Source: Sphingorhabdus lacus
GTDB lineage: Bacteria > Pseudomonadota > Alphaproteobacteria > Sphingomonadales > Sphingomonadaceae
Assembly: GCF_009768975.1 (NCBI RefSeq)
Contig: NZ_CP035733.1
Span: 2,586,001 to 2,650,000 of the forward strand
Direction: 5' to 3'
Length of the DNA: 64,000 nucleotides
Shown: positions 8,902 through 17,633 of the stretch, piece by piece
Position numbering within the stretch: the stretch's first letter is position 1
Layout of the letters: every line of letters begins with the position of its first letter
Position numbers and translations under genes: made by a program
The notes under the pieces: generated by a model
Databases searched by the model: none
What the model saw: only the letters and a program-made list of their open reading frames with translations
What the model was told of the DNA's origin: nothing

Positions 8902-9663
8902 TCAACTTTGAAGGAACTTCCGTTCTTCGTTATTTGGGTAGCTAATTAGCACAGCGCGGTACTGACCCTTGAATACAAAAAAACTGCCGGCCGCTAAGCC
9001 TATCGTACCAAGCAAATCTGCCGCTTCGTGAAAATGGTTTAGTGTACCTGCTCCTCCCAAAATCGTCAGAGGGACACTGATAGAGTCTCGCAAGCGTTTA
9101 CATAAATCCAGATCGTAACCTGTGATGGTTCCATCACGGTCAATCGAGTTAACTATGATCTCGCCTGCGCCCGCATTTTCCATCGCGGAAGCCAATGACA
9201 CCGGGTCTTTTTTGCTATCCCGGGTGCCATTATGTGTCCAAACTCTGTATCCTCCAAAACTACGCTTTTTTACATCAAGCACTACCGAAACGCTTTGAGA
9301 TCCAACCTGAGCTGCGATCTCAGCTACCGTTTCAGGCCTGGCAACAGCATGGGAACTAAGCGCTACCTTCTCCACACCTAGCTCCATAATTCGCTGAGCC
9401 TGATCAGCATTAGATACCCCACCACCGTAGCTAAGCGGCATCCGACATTCGCGCGCCAAATTGTCTATCATTTCGTAATCTGGCGCGCTACTATTGACCG
9501 TAGCATCGAGGTCGATGACCATTAACTCGTCAACTTCTTTCTCATTGAAAATCCTGACGGCATTAATCGGATCACCGACATACCGGTCATTTGCGAATTT
9601 GGTAGTTTTCACCAAACCACCGTCTCGCAAAAGCAGAACCGGAATCAACCGCGACCTAAGCAT
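8902..9663 (-). CDS. HisF2/AglZ-type acetamidino-modification subunit (WbuZ-like)
   Basis: 253-residue (beta/alpha)8 barrel of the HisF family, third gene of the amidination trio. HisF receives ammonia from HisH, and in this branch it works with an N-acetyl sugar amidotransferase rather than in histidine synthesis. The sequence supports this: the first catalytic aspartate of true HisF (residue 11) is leucine in IPVLLLRDGG, while Asp130 in VVLDVKK and SIDRDGT are kept. Opening residues match E. coli WbuZ and Pseudomonas HisF2. It lies two bases after the hisH-like gene and converges with the glycosyltransferase at 8876. Confidence 0.87.
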   Translation of the reverse strand: MLRSRLIPVLLLRDGGLVKTTKFANDRYVGDPINAVRIFNEKEVDELMVIDLDATVNSSAPDYEMIDNLARECRMPLSYGGGVSNADQAQRIMELGVEKVALSSHAVARPETVAEIAAQVGSQSVSVVLDVKKRSFGGYRVWTHNGTRDSKKDPVSLASAMENAGAGEIIVNSIDRDGTITGYDLDLCKRLRDSISVPLTILGGAGTLNHFHEAADLLGTIGLAAGSFFVFKGQYRAVLISYPNNEERKFLQS

Positions 9664-9665
9664 TC

Positions 9666-10280
9666 CTAAAATTTTTCCGCAAAATTTTGCAACAGCTTGA
9701 TGCCGTTACTGTGGCTCTTCTCGGGGTGAAATTGCACACCCATAATGTGCTCTTGGGCCACCGCGCAGGTAAATGGCTGGGTATAATGTGCGGCTGCGAT
9801 GCTGTTGCTCTGTGCATGACAGTCAAAATAGTAGGAGTGTAGAAAATAAAAACCAAGCGCTTCATCAAGGCCATCTAGCAAGGGATGCGCGCTAAAATTA
9901 TCAATTTGATTCCAACCCATATGCGGCAAAATTTGAGGTGTGTTTAGAGAAAATTGTAGTTTCCTGACTGTACCATTGATCCAGCCAAGGCCGCTCTCCT
10001 TGCCTTCCTCGCTACTGTTTGCGAGAATTTGCATTCCGACACAAACACCAAGAACTGGCTTCTTTTTTCCGATCACTTCCTCAATCAATACCTCTTTCAG
10101 CCCCGACGAAGCCAATTTTTGCATGGCATGGTCAAATGCACCTACTCCAGGTAATATTATCCTGTCCGCATTTCGCAGTTGTGATCCTTCTGTTGCGATT
10201 ACACATTTAGTATTTAATTGCTCATAAATGTTCAAAAAGGCCCTGACGTTCCCTAGGCCATAACCTAATATGGCAATCAT
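9666..10280 (-). CDS. hisH: HisH-type glutamine amidotransferase subunit (WbuY-like)
   Basis: Class I glutamine amidotransferase of 204 residues that releases ammonia from glutamine and passes it to the HisF-like barrel. The catalytic triad is visible: Cys80 in LGVCVGMQIL, and His185 and Glu187 in GVQFHPEKS. Its ATG overlaps the TGA of the amidotransferase upstream, and its stop is followed two bases later by the HisF2 start. Context (no other his genes nearby) says it serves sugar amidination rather than histidine synthesis. Confidence 0.88.
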   Translation of the reverse strand: MIAILGYGLGNVRAFLNIYEQLNTKCVIATEGSQLRNADRIILPGVGAFDHAMQKLASSGLKEVLIEEVIGKKKPVLGVCVGMQILANSSEEGKESGLGWINGTVRKLQFSLNTPQILPHMGWNQIDNFSAHPLLDGLDEALGFYFLHSYYFDCHAQSNSIAAAHYTQPFTCAVAQEHIMGVQFHPEKSHSNGIKLLQNFAEKF

Positions 10281-11410
10281 CGCTTAACCGCCTTTTCCAC
10301 ACCGGCCATTTGCAGGACACGAGCACCCAAATCGAACAGCCAGCGCTGATTTGCATAATCATTGTAGAACTTTTTGGGCATCAAAAAGTAATTCCGAAGC
10401 TCATCACTACCAATATCCAATTTGCGGGCGATGAAATCAAATTCCTGCTGGATTGTTTCTGGATCGTATGCGGGTTCTAACAACTCCTTTAAAGCGTCGT
10501 CACGCTTCATCTGACCGGTCAATATCAAACTGGAAAATTGAACACGTCTAGTATCAAATCCAAAACGCTCTGGCAGCCAGTATGATTCAAAAAATTTGGT
10601 GAATCGTGATTCAAAATGCTTCTGTGGATAGGGTCGCCACCCGTACAGTTCGCTAAGCTCAGTTTTGGCTTTTTCTTTAGTATAGGGCATCCAGTCCAAT
10701 GGCTTCACTACTTTTAAGCCGCGAATATAGCGCAAATAAATCTTGTGATTCATTATATTACTGAAGGGGTATGTTTTCATAGGCACTGTGCCGTAATGCT
10801 TCAGGATATCCCGTATTTGCAACATATCCGTGCCGTGGTATAGCCATTTCAACGGATTGCGAACACATTCCGTAGATATATTTCCACCGTTCAAAATGTA
10901 CTTTATACCATGCTTATTGGCAAAGTTGTAGAGTGTCGCAACAAAAGCATGGTCCTGCGGAACATCCAAATGAGGTACGCCCGACTTAAAAAACGCAAGT
11001 TGAAAGTCACGCATTTCGTGCCAGTTTATTACCTCTGTATATAAATCGAGTCCAAGCTTTTCGACCAGTACTTGAATGTTATTAACTGCAATATCTGTAT
11101 TCCATCCTCCGTCCACATGGAACACTAGTGGCCTTAGATTAAATTGAGTCACTGCCAGATGGAGCATATAAGAACTATCCAAACCGCCACTCATTCCAAG
11201 AATGCAGTCGAATTCTTTGCCCTTTCCGGAATCGCGGATATCCGCCACTAAACTTACCAGCTTGCGATGTCCTTCATCATCGGGGTGCCATTTAGGCTTC
11301 ACATAAAGCTCAAACCCGCGGCAATGATCGCAAACGCCATGCTCATCAAATTCAATATCAGTGTCACTGGTGTCCATCACACAGTTTACACAGATCTGGT
11401 AATTCCTCAT
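10277..11410 (-). CDS. N-acetyl sugar amidotransferase (WbpG/WbuX/PseA family)
   Basis: 377-residue PP-loop ATPase that activates the acetamido group of a nucleotide sugar so that ammonia from the HisH/HisF pair forms an acetamidino group. The N-terminus has a four-cysteine zinc site (Cys7, Cys10, Cys27, Cys30) around VMDTSD. The ATP loop is GMSGGLDSS at residues 72-80. In Pseudomonas the same trio amidinates a ManNAc3NAcA derivative, and PseA relatives act on pseudaminic acid. Both ManNAcA and pseudaminic acid precursor genes are nearby, so the substrate here is open. It is the first gene of the trio. Confidence 0.88.
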   Translation of the reverse strand: MRNYQICVNCVMDTSDTDIEFDEHGVCDHCRGFELYVKPKWHPDDEGHRKLVSLVADIRDSGKGKEFDCILGMSGGLDSSYMLHLAVTQFNLRPLVFHVDGGWNTDIAVNNIQVLVEKLGLDLYTEVINWHEMRDFQLAFFKSGVPHLDVPQDHAFVATLYNFANKHGIKYILNGGNISTECVRNPLKWLYHGTDMLQIRDILKHYGTVPMKTYPFSNIMNHKIYLRYIRGLKVVKPLDWMPYTKEKAKTELSELYGWRPYPQKHFESRFTKFFESYWLPERFGFDTRRVQFSSLILTGQMKRDDALKELLEPAYDPETIQQEFDFIARKLDIGSDELRNYFLMPKKFYNDYANQRWLFDLGARVLQMAGVEKAVKR

Positions 11411-11581
11411 AAATGGTACACTCGAATGGGACGGGATTTGGCTAAGTTCGTCTAGCGGTCGGCTCTAATATGGATCGCAGCGCATTACCAGAAACTATTC
11501 TCCACTTTCAACAATCTTAGATGCACAAAAGCCGAAGTCAGGAGCGTTTGACTATTGTAACAAGACGTCTATCCAGCGAGA

Positions 11582-12754
11582 ATGAATTTACGACACAAAT
11601 CTTGGCTCGAAATGTCGGGATACGATTTTCGACTGTTCCTGCTGCTTGTTCTCATGGTGCTGGCGATTGCAGTAAGACACCCTGCAATGATTGCAGGTTA
11701 TGTGTTGATGTCATTTTACTTAGCCTATGAGAATCATCGTTCATTTTCTGAAACAACAGGCTATGATCGCTTCTTCGCACTGCTGGTCGTTGCGTCATGC
11801 ACTCTAATGCTGCCGCTTGCTCTGTATCGAAATCCAAATTCGGCCTTCCACTACATTACAGTCATAGCCGGATTGCTCAGTGCGGTTGCAATCGTTTCGC
11901 GCCCACATGAATATTTGAAATGCCTTGGCTGGCTTTTAGTTGCCTCACAGGCATCAGTATTAGTATTTTTGTTCTTTCGAGGATTCGATGATTTTCCGCT
12001 AGATACCATGCTGGAAAGCTCAAGTAGTAATGGCATTACTTCCTCCATTATATGTATTCAGGTTTGCTATTCGGTAGCTTGTATCTGTTTGTACAGAAGG
12101 ACAACATTGGTCACGACGGCCATTACGCTGTTTATCTCCGTTGTAGGGTTTGGACGAGGATCAATTGTAGCGTCTGGAATATTAGTAATTCTAAATTCAA
12201 GCTATATTATTTTCTCACAAACGAACAAGGCAATAAAAGCAATATACTCCGCAGCTATATTCATTTTATTGATATATGCAGTTATAAATATTGGTGCAAT
12301 AATAGATTATTTAAACCAAAATACGAAAATTGGTTCGGGTCTATTTGATGTAGAACGTTATATCATAAATAAAGATTACTCAGAAAGACTTTCAGGTATA
12401 AATGTAATTATTGGAGTTGACTATAAAAATACCGTGATCGAAAGATTTTATAACGGCAACCCGCACAACTCATTTATACGGGCGCACAATATATTTGGTA
12501 TATTTTATGTTTCTGCGATTGCCCTGGCAACTATCTGTGCTTTTTTTCAACCTGTATCAAGGATAGTTAGAGCCTACTCAGCTGCGCTAATTGGGATACT
12601 ACTAATCCGCGGCTACACGGAGCCCATTTTGTTTCCGACGCCATTTGACACAATTTATATCGCTAGCCTTTTAATTATACGAAACAGATCACAAGGCACC
12701 TCCTTGGCTAGCACGAGTAGGACGTCAGCAACTCTCGCTCGACGACGTCTGTGA
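11582..12754 (+). CDS. wzy: Wzy-like O-antigen/polysaccharide polymerase
   Basis: 390 residues with about ten predicted membrane segments and a periplasmic loop (roughly residues 235-300) ending in GNPHNSFIRAHNIFG, the PHN..H signature seen in Wzy/WaaL proteins. It should join lipid-linked repeat units on the periplasmic side. Sequence identity in this family is always low, so topology and locus context carry the call. The middle of the gene is strikingly A+T-rich compared with everything right of 21 kb, consistent with acquisition by transfer. The last 30 bases overlap the end of the convergent gene at 12725. Confidence 0.7.
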   Translation: MNLRHKSWLEMSGYDFRLFLLLVLMVLAIAVRHPAMIAGYVLMSFYLAYENHRSFSETTGYDRFFALLVVASCTLMLPLALYRNPNSAFHYITVIAGLLSAVAIVSRPHEYLKCLGWLLVASQASVLVFLFFRGFDDFPLDTMLESSSSNGITSSIICIQVCYSVACICLYRRTTLVTTAITLFISVVGFGRGSIVASGILVILNSSYIIFSQTNKAIKAIYSAAIFILLIYAVINIGAIIDYLNQNTKIGSGLFDVERYIINKDYSERLSGINVIIGVDYKNTVIERFYNGNPHNSFIRAHNIFGIFYVSAIALATICAFFQPVSRIVRAYSAALIGILLIRGYTEPILFPTPFDTIYIASLLIIRNRSQGTSLASTSRTSATLARRRL

Positions 12755-14029
12755 TTTGGGTTGCCGACGGACTAGCTCAGCAAGGTCAGCGATGGGATCG
12801 CCCAATTTGGAAATGTCAAACTCCGGAGCTGCCGTGCTCGAATTTATCGCGGCTCGCACCTCTTTGAGTACCTCATCATTGGAAGCAGAGTCCGTGTCGA
12901 CCAAGATTGTGGGATAACTGAGCAGCGGTTCGTAATAGGGCGGGCATACAGTAAGCCTAGCTGTATCCCATATAACAATCGGCTTGCCCATGATAATGGC
13001 ACAATAAAGCATGGACGATGATGTGCCGCATGCAAGTTTGGCATTGATTAACCCTGTCAAATCAGGAGAGTAGTCGGGAATTACATTTGCCATTTCGCAT
13101 ATACGAGCTGTGAAATCGGCAGGCTCACCCGGGTGGGGGCGATAAACGAGGCCGCTGAGCCCTGCATCTATGAATATACCATTTAGATTCCGGACGATTT
13201 CCGCATAGATATCCGTATTTGTGGGGGTGAAATAATCGGGATAAGGGCTCGATATAAAATACGCGCAATCTTCCACGCCTTCAGTAGTTCTAGTGGACTG
13301 CTTTCTCCGATGCTGGCGTATCAAGCGCGTTGTGTCTAATGTGCCCGATCGAACGATATTCGCGCCTGACAACATTTCTCCGTAGCTCTTCCGATAATAA
13401 TCCGAAATGCTGGGATCGTATAAAATCAGATTGTCAATTATCGGGCCGTAGTAACGCCTTACAGTTTCGTTGGGATGCCACTGCCAATAATAGTATCGAG
13501 CAATCAAATCGAATGCTGCCTTTAAAGTGATCAGCGGCTGCAGTTTCCGAAGACCCTGCCTTACCATTTGGGCGTGAAATTTGCAGAAGAACCGAAGGTA
13601 GTAACGTACTCTTGGCAACATTCTGAAAGGCTTGGCTAGTTTATTTGATAAGCTCGAATTCTGATTACTCTCAAAAGGCTTGTCACTTAGAAGGAAAATG
13701 CCGTGTGGTATAAAATATGTGGGAATTGAATTGTGCTTAGCAAAAAAAAGCGCTGTTCTTGCTTCAATATGATGTAGCGATAAGACTAGAATAGAATCTG
13801 GTTCCACCGCCTTAAAGAGCGTATCAAAGCAATAATCGAACTCTGAGAAATCATGTACCCACGTGGGCAATTCGAACTTACGTTTGAATTCCTGGTACTC
13901 TTTTGCTGGCTGCCCTGTCTGAAGCGACGACGTGTGAACAAAAATCACATTTATGCCAGGTTCGTCGTGAAGCTCTTTAATATAAGTGAACCCCGGTAGC
14001 CATACGTCGAATACGAGAACTGTTTTCAC
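12725..14029 (-). CDS. Unknown protein of polysaccharide locus, GT-B-like
   Basis: 434 residues, no signal peptide or clear membrane segment. I do not recognise a named family. The C-terminal half has features of GT-B glycosyltransferases related to CDP-glycerol/polysialyl transferases: YRPHPGEP, LINAKLACGTSSSMLYC and MGKPIVIWD, which resemble a nucleotide-sugar phosphate-binding region. The N-terminal half has alternating strands and helices (ILVLSLHHIEARTALFF, TYFIPHGIFLL) compatible with the acceptor domain. The start is GTG at 14029, overlapping the TGA of the methyltransferase gene (GTGA). Most likely it transfers a sugar or polyol phosphate to the repeat unit. Confidence 0.6.
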   Translation of the reverse strand: MKTVLVFDVWLPGFTYIKELHDEPGINVIFVHTSSLQTGQPAKEYQEFKRKFELPTWVHDFSEFDYCFDTLFKAVEPDSILVLSLHHIEARTALFFAKHNSIPTYFIPHGIFLLSDKPFESNQNSSLSNKLAKPFRMLPRVRYYLRFFCKFHAQMVRQGLRKLQPLITLKAAFDLIARYYYWQWHPNETVRRYYGPIIDNLILYDPSISDYYRKSYGEMLSGANIVRSGTLDTTRLIRQHRRKQSTRTTEGVEDCAYFISSPYPDYFTPTNTDIYAEIVRNLNGIFIDAGLSGLVYRPHPGEPADFTARICEMANVIPDYSPDLTGLINAKLACGTSSSMLYCAIIMGKPIVIWDTARLTVCPPYYEPLLSYPTILVDTDSASNDEVLKEVRAAINSSTAAPEFDISKLGDPIADLAELVRRQPKSQTSSSESC

Positions 14030-14955
14030 TCACCCATCCCATTGCCCGGCTTACGCAAAACGATAAAGACTTCACTACCGCCACCAACAGCCGCCTGAAT
14101 TCGGCGGAATGGGCCCGAAATAAACGAGAATAAGAGGATCAGTTTGTTCATGCTGCCTGACGTGGCACCTAGATTGGCATATTTTCCAGCAGTCATACTT
14201 TCATTCTCACCTTTAATCCTTCTAAATAGTTTGGAAAACAAACGTAGCCAACCTGAAACATTCTCGAACGTGAAATCATGCACATGTATCCAACCCGATT
14301 TTTCACCCAGTAATTTCAATGATCTTTTTGAAAACACATGAAGGTGAGCAGTGTCAAAATTTGCAGATAACAAGGGAAGCAATCGCTGCTGCCAAGAAGC
14401 GGAGTTGGGAGTAGCAAGTACGAGGTGCCCTCCTGGACGAGTGACTTTAAACGCCTGCTCGAGATGCGCTAATGGTGATGTAACGTGTTCAATAATATGA
14501 AAAGAGAATACGAGATTATACTGTGATTTAAAGTTAAGTCGCTCGAACTCTCCTTCGATCACGTCAAAACCTTTGTCACGAAGTTCCTTAGTCAAAACTA
14601 CCGACTGCTCACAAGCGGTGCAGGAATAACCTTCACTTCGCAACCATGCTAGAAATGAACCACGCCCCGGGCCAATTTCGATCACACGATCGTTCTCTTT
14701 CAAATATGCGGCTGCCAAGTTAATCCGATACTTCATCTTTTCGTCCAAAACACTGCTCGGTTCTAGAAAGGGATCAAGATCGGGGTTTTCGTAATACATA
14801 GCCTGACTTGCTACGTAATCAGCATCGACCGAAGTATATTCAGGCCTTTTTTCACAGTAAAAGCAACTATCGCAACAATCATAAACTAAATTCTGTTGCA
14901 CACAGTACTTCAAGATTTCTGTTGAGGAACAGATTTTACAAGTTCTTTTAGTCAC
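14026..14955 (-). CDS. Class I SAM-dependent methyltransferase with N-terminal zinc knuckle
   Basis: 309 residues. An N-terminal cysteine cluster (Cys6, Cys9, Cys27/28, Cys31, Cys34) looks like the zinc knuckle found in sugar C-methyltransferases. The SAM-binding loop is VIEIGPGRGS at 91-100, followed by FHIIEHV and a Methyltransf_23-like fold. It probably methylates a sugar of the surface glycan. The start is GTG at 14955, with only a weak AAGAG-like ribosome site. The gene overlaps the following unknown gene by four bases, so the two are coupled. It could instead act on a glycan terminus. Confidence 0.78.
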   Translation of the reverse strand: MTKRTCKICSSTEILKYCVQQNLVYDCCDSCFYCEKRPEYTSVDADYVASQAMYYENPDLDPFLEPSSVLDEKMKYRINLAAAYLKENDRVIEIGPGRGSFLAWLRSEGYSCTACEQSVVLTKELRDKGFDVIEGEFERLNFKSQYNLVFSFHIIEHVTSPLAHLEQAFKVTRPGGHLVLATPNSASWQQRLLPLLSANFDTAHLHVFSKRSLKLLGEKSGWIHVHDFTFENVSGWLRLFSKLFRRIKGENESMTAGKYANLGATSGSMNKLILLFSFISGPFRRIQAAVGGGSEVFIVLRKPGNGMGE

Positions 14956-15029
14956 AAAATTCTCTTACACGATGCATGTTAATATTGCTAATCTTAGCTT
15001 GCTTGTCATCGACAGAGGGGCATCCCCGG

Positions 15030-17261
15030 TCAATCTTCCTCCGGATCAACCTTTCCATAACCATAACCATAACCATAACCGTAGCCATAGCCAGCTTGTC
15101 TCATCTTTAGTTTGGTAAGTATGGCCCCGAAAATATGACTATGTGTTGCCTGGATACGCGCGAGCGATGAGCGGATGCCTCGAACGGCGACGCCTTCGGC
15201 TTCAATCACGAATATTGTCCCTTCGACAAACCGAGACATTAAAGGTGCGTCTGCTAACCCTAAAATCGGCGGGGCATCGATTACGATATGATCGAAGTTG
15301 GTCAATAGAGTACCGACTAACAAAGACATACGATCACTACTCAGTAACTCAGCGGCGCTCGGAGGTGTGGGACCTGCCGGCATTAGCGCCAAACCTTTCG
15401 ATTCGGATCTAATTATTAGGCTGGACCAATCATTATCGCCCGACAGATAATTACTAAGCCCCTGCTCATTGGCCATGTTTAAAAAGCCATGGAGGGACGG
15501 GGACCGCATATCGCCATCAATGAGAAGAACCGACTTACCCGTACGACCCAGCATTGTGGCTAGTGCAAAGCTGCTGGTGCTTTTACCTTCTGCAGGTCGG
15601 GTGCTGGTGAGCATCATTGACCGCGGCATGCCATGATCGGTGGAAAAAGCCAGATTTGACCGAATCGACAGATAGGCTTCCGAAACGTCGGACTTTACAT
15701 CGGCTAACAACTCGAGAACACTTTGGTTTTCTACCTGGGGGACACTGCCAAGTAATGGAATTTGAAGCGTTCGATTTACTTGAGATGGCTCTCGAAGCCC
15801 TTCGTCAATCTGTTCAAACGCAACCGTTGCGGCGCCTGCCAGCACAATGCCGAAAAAAAGCGCCAGAAGCATATTGGTCAACAAGCTAGGTGCAGATGGC
15901 TTCTCCGTCATCATTGCTCGATCAACGATGGAAATATTGTTAGTACCTACACCAGCGACCCCGATCTCTTTGTATCGCTGTAGCAGAGCGTCATACAATT
16001 GACGGTTTGTATCGGCTTCGCGTTGGTAGATATTATACTGGATGCTATCGCTTTGTTGCCGATTTGCGCGAGACCTCAATTCGTCAACCTTTGCTCGCAA
16101 ACGATTTTCGCGATCGAGTGCAGATTCGTATTCACTTCCGCGTATCTGAGCGCTACGGCCCGATTCAAGCGATCTCACCCGGGCTTCTTCGCGAACTATG
16201 CTTGCATCAAGAGTGCGTAATTGTTGTGCCAAGGCTTTCACGGTAGGATAGTCTGGTTCAAACTGAACCAATAAGCGTGCGTGATCAGATTCCACTTCGG
16301 CTCGGCGCTGCCTTAGCTCAAGCACTGCAGACGAGAGCAATGGATCATTACCAGATACTTTATCAGAACGCGCCCTAATGCGTGCTTCAGCCGCAATGCG
16401 ATCAGCGGTAGCTTCAGCAAGCGCTGAGTTCAACGCCTCCAAGTCAGTCGTTATCAAAGTTCTGTCAGACTGTGAGCCTCCGTTTGCGCTGCTGCTGCTT
16501 AGCTTTACAATTCCCTTTTGCGAAGCATAGGCAACCAAATCACGCTCCGACTGCTCCAATCTAGCCCGAAGATCCGCCAAGCGACCTTCCAAAAAGGTTC
16601 TCGCGTCACTCGTTGCTGCGAACCTCCGGTCCATACTGGCAGCAATAAATTGCTCAACCCAAGCATTTGCCACCTGTTCAGATAGTGCAGTGGAACCACT
16701 GGTGTAACTGACGTCCACCAAGCTCGATTTGAGGATTGGACCAATAGAAATATGATTACGAACAGTTTTGACAGCCAGATTGAAGCGTTTGTCACGCGCC
16801 TGTTTGGTCATAGGGCGCTGCCCAGAACTGCCGAAGAAGATTCCATCAGGCTCGGAAACATTATGATGATCGAAAAAATCTTCGCGGCTATCCAGTCGCA
16901 ATTGTCGAACGACACGCTCCGCCAACGACCGTGCGTTGAGCAGTTCATACTGCGTTTGGTAGAATTCTAAATCTGAAGTGCTATCGGCCGATTCCACAGC
17001 CTCCACGTTGGTGATGCGTTTTTCCGTCCGGCTAATCTCCACTCGAGCGGTAGAAGTGTATTGTGGCTGCATCAGTAATGTGGCGATAACACCAAGGACG
17101 AGAGATGCTGCAACGATAGAAATGATTAGCCACTTCCATCTCAGCACAATGTGCCAGTACTGAATTAGCAGGGGGGGCAATAAATCTTGGTTGCCGCTTT
17201 CAACGTCAAATTCAGAACCGATGGTTGAACCTGCCGCATGGGCTTGTCTTGATTGAAGCAT
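15030..17261 (-). CDS. Polysaccharide chain-length regulator and tyrosine autokinase (Wzc type)
   Basis: 743 residues combining a Wzz domain and a BY-kinase domain. The first membrane helix is near residues 42-62 and the second near 450-470, with a long coiled-coil periplasmic region between. The kinase follows: Walker A STRPAEGKSTSS near residue 560, Walker A' LLIDGDMRSP and Walker B VIDAPPIL. The tail is (Gly-Tyr)6-Gly, a tyrosine cluster of the kind that is autophosphorylated in trans. Cycles of phosphorylation control polymer length and export with Wzy and Wza. Phosphatase (Wzb) and Wza are not in view. Confidence 0.92.
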   Translation of the reverse strand: MLQSRQAHAAGSTIGSEFDVESGNQDLLPPLLIQYWHIVLRWKWLIISIVAASLVLGVIATLLMQPQYTSTARVEISRTEKRITNVEAVESADSTSDLEFYQTQYELLNARSLAERVVRQLRLDSREDFFDHHNVSEPDGIFFGSSGQRPMTKQARDKRFNLAVKTVRNHISIGPILKSSLVDVSYTSGSTALSEQVANAWVEQFIAASMDRRFAATSDARTFLEGRLADLRARLEQSERDLVAYASQKGIVKLSSSSANGGSQSDRTLITTDLEALNSALAEATADRIAAEARIRARSDKVSGNDPLLSSAVLELRQRRAEVESDHARLLVQFEPDYPTVKALAQQLRTLDASIVREEARVRSLESGRSAQIRGSEYESALDRENRLRAKVDELRSRANRQQSDSIQYNIYQREADTNRQLYDALLQRYKEIGVAGVGTNNISIVDRAMMTEKPSAPSLLTNMLLALFFGIVLAGAATVAFEQIDEGLREPSQVNRTLQIPLLGSVPQVENQSVLELLADVKSDVSEAYLSIRSNLAFSTDHGMPRSMMLTSTRPAEGKSTSSFALATMLGRTGKSVLLIDGDMRSPSLHGFLNMANEQGLSNYLSGDNDWSSLIIRSESKGLALMPAGPTPPSAAELLSSDRMSLLVGTLLTNFDHIVIDAPPILGLADAPLMSRFVEGTIFVIEAEGVAVRGIRSSLARIQATHSHIFGAILTKLKMRQAGYGYGYGYGYGYGKVDPEED
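15054..15092 (-). repeat. Hexanucleotide repeat encoding (Gly-Tyr)n tail
   Basis: The unit ATAACC on the plus strand (GGTTAT on the coding strand) occurs about four times exactly, followed by variants with G for A. The block encodes six Gly-Tyr pairs plus a glycine at the end of the tyrosine autokinase. The repeat is in frame, so gain or loss of a unit would change the number of phosphorylatable tyrosines without a frameshift. Confidence 0.9.
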
Positions 17262-17633
17262 TTGTAAATCTCAATAATGTTAGCAAAGAGCGAATGTCTA
17301 TTTCGGAAAGTCGACAATCGACCCTCACCCACTCCACACTTTTTGGTTGCAGCCCTGCTAGACAAAGCAGCGGTAGACTTCCAGCGATTTTCACCATTGC
17401 GCACCACATCTCATCCGAGAAACTGCAGTTTTCGGTTAAAACTTATATGAACTGCAGATCAAATTTTTAATAGTCTGGTTTGAGATTTAGATTGCTCACC
17501 ATATTCCAGAAAGCGTAAGTGACGTTTCTCCGTCAAAATATATGCTAGAAAATTATTCTAGGAAAATCTAAATAACTAAAAAATAACAAAAAACTGAACG
17601 CGTGTTATAAAACTCAAGCGAAAAGGATTCTTT
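17262..17633. other. Intergenic region between divergent autokinase gene and wecB
   Basis: About 370 bases, very A+T-rich from 17460 onward. It should hold promoters for the minus-strand autokinase and plus-strand wecB. AACTGCAGTT, a perfect palindrome at 17421-17430, is echoed by AACTGCAG at 17450-17457, which may be a regulator site. I see no convincing gene; short frames here have no family resemblance. Confidence 0.45.

Noticed and set aside
17225-17470. 81-codon plus-strand frame in the autokinase/wecB gap
   Set aside because: It starts inside the autokinase gene and shows no coding features.
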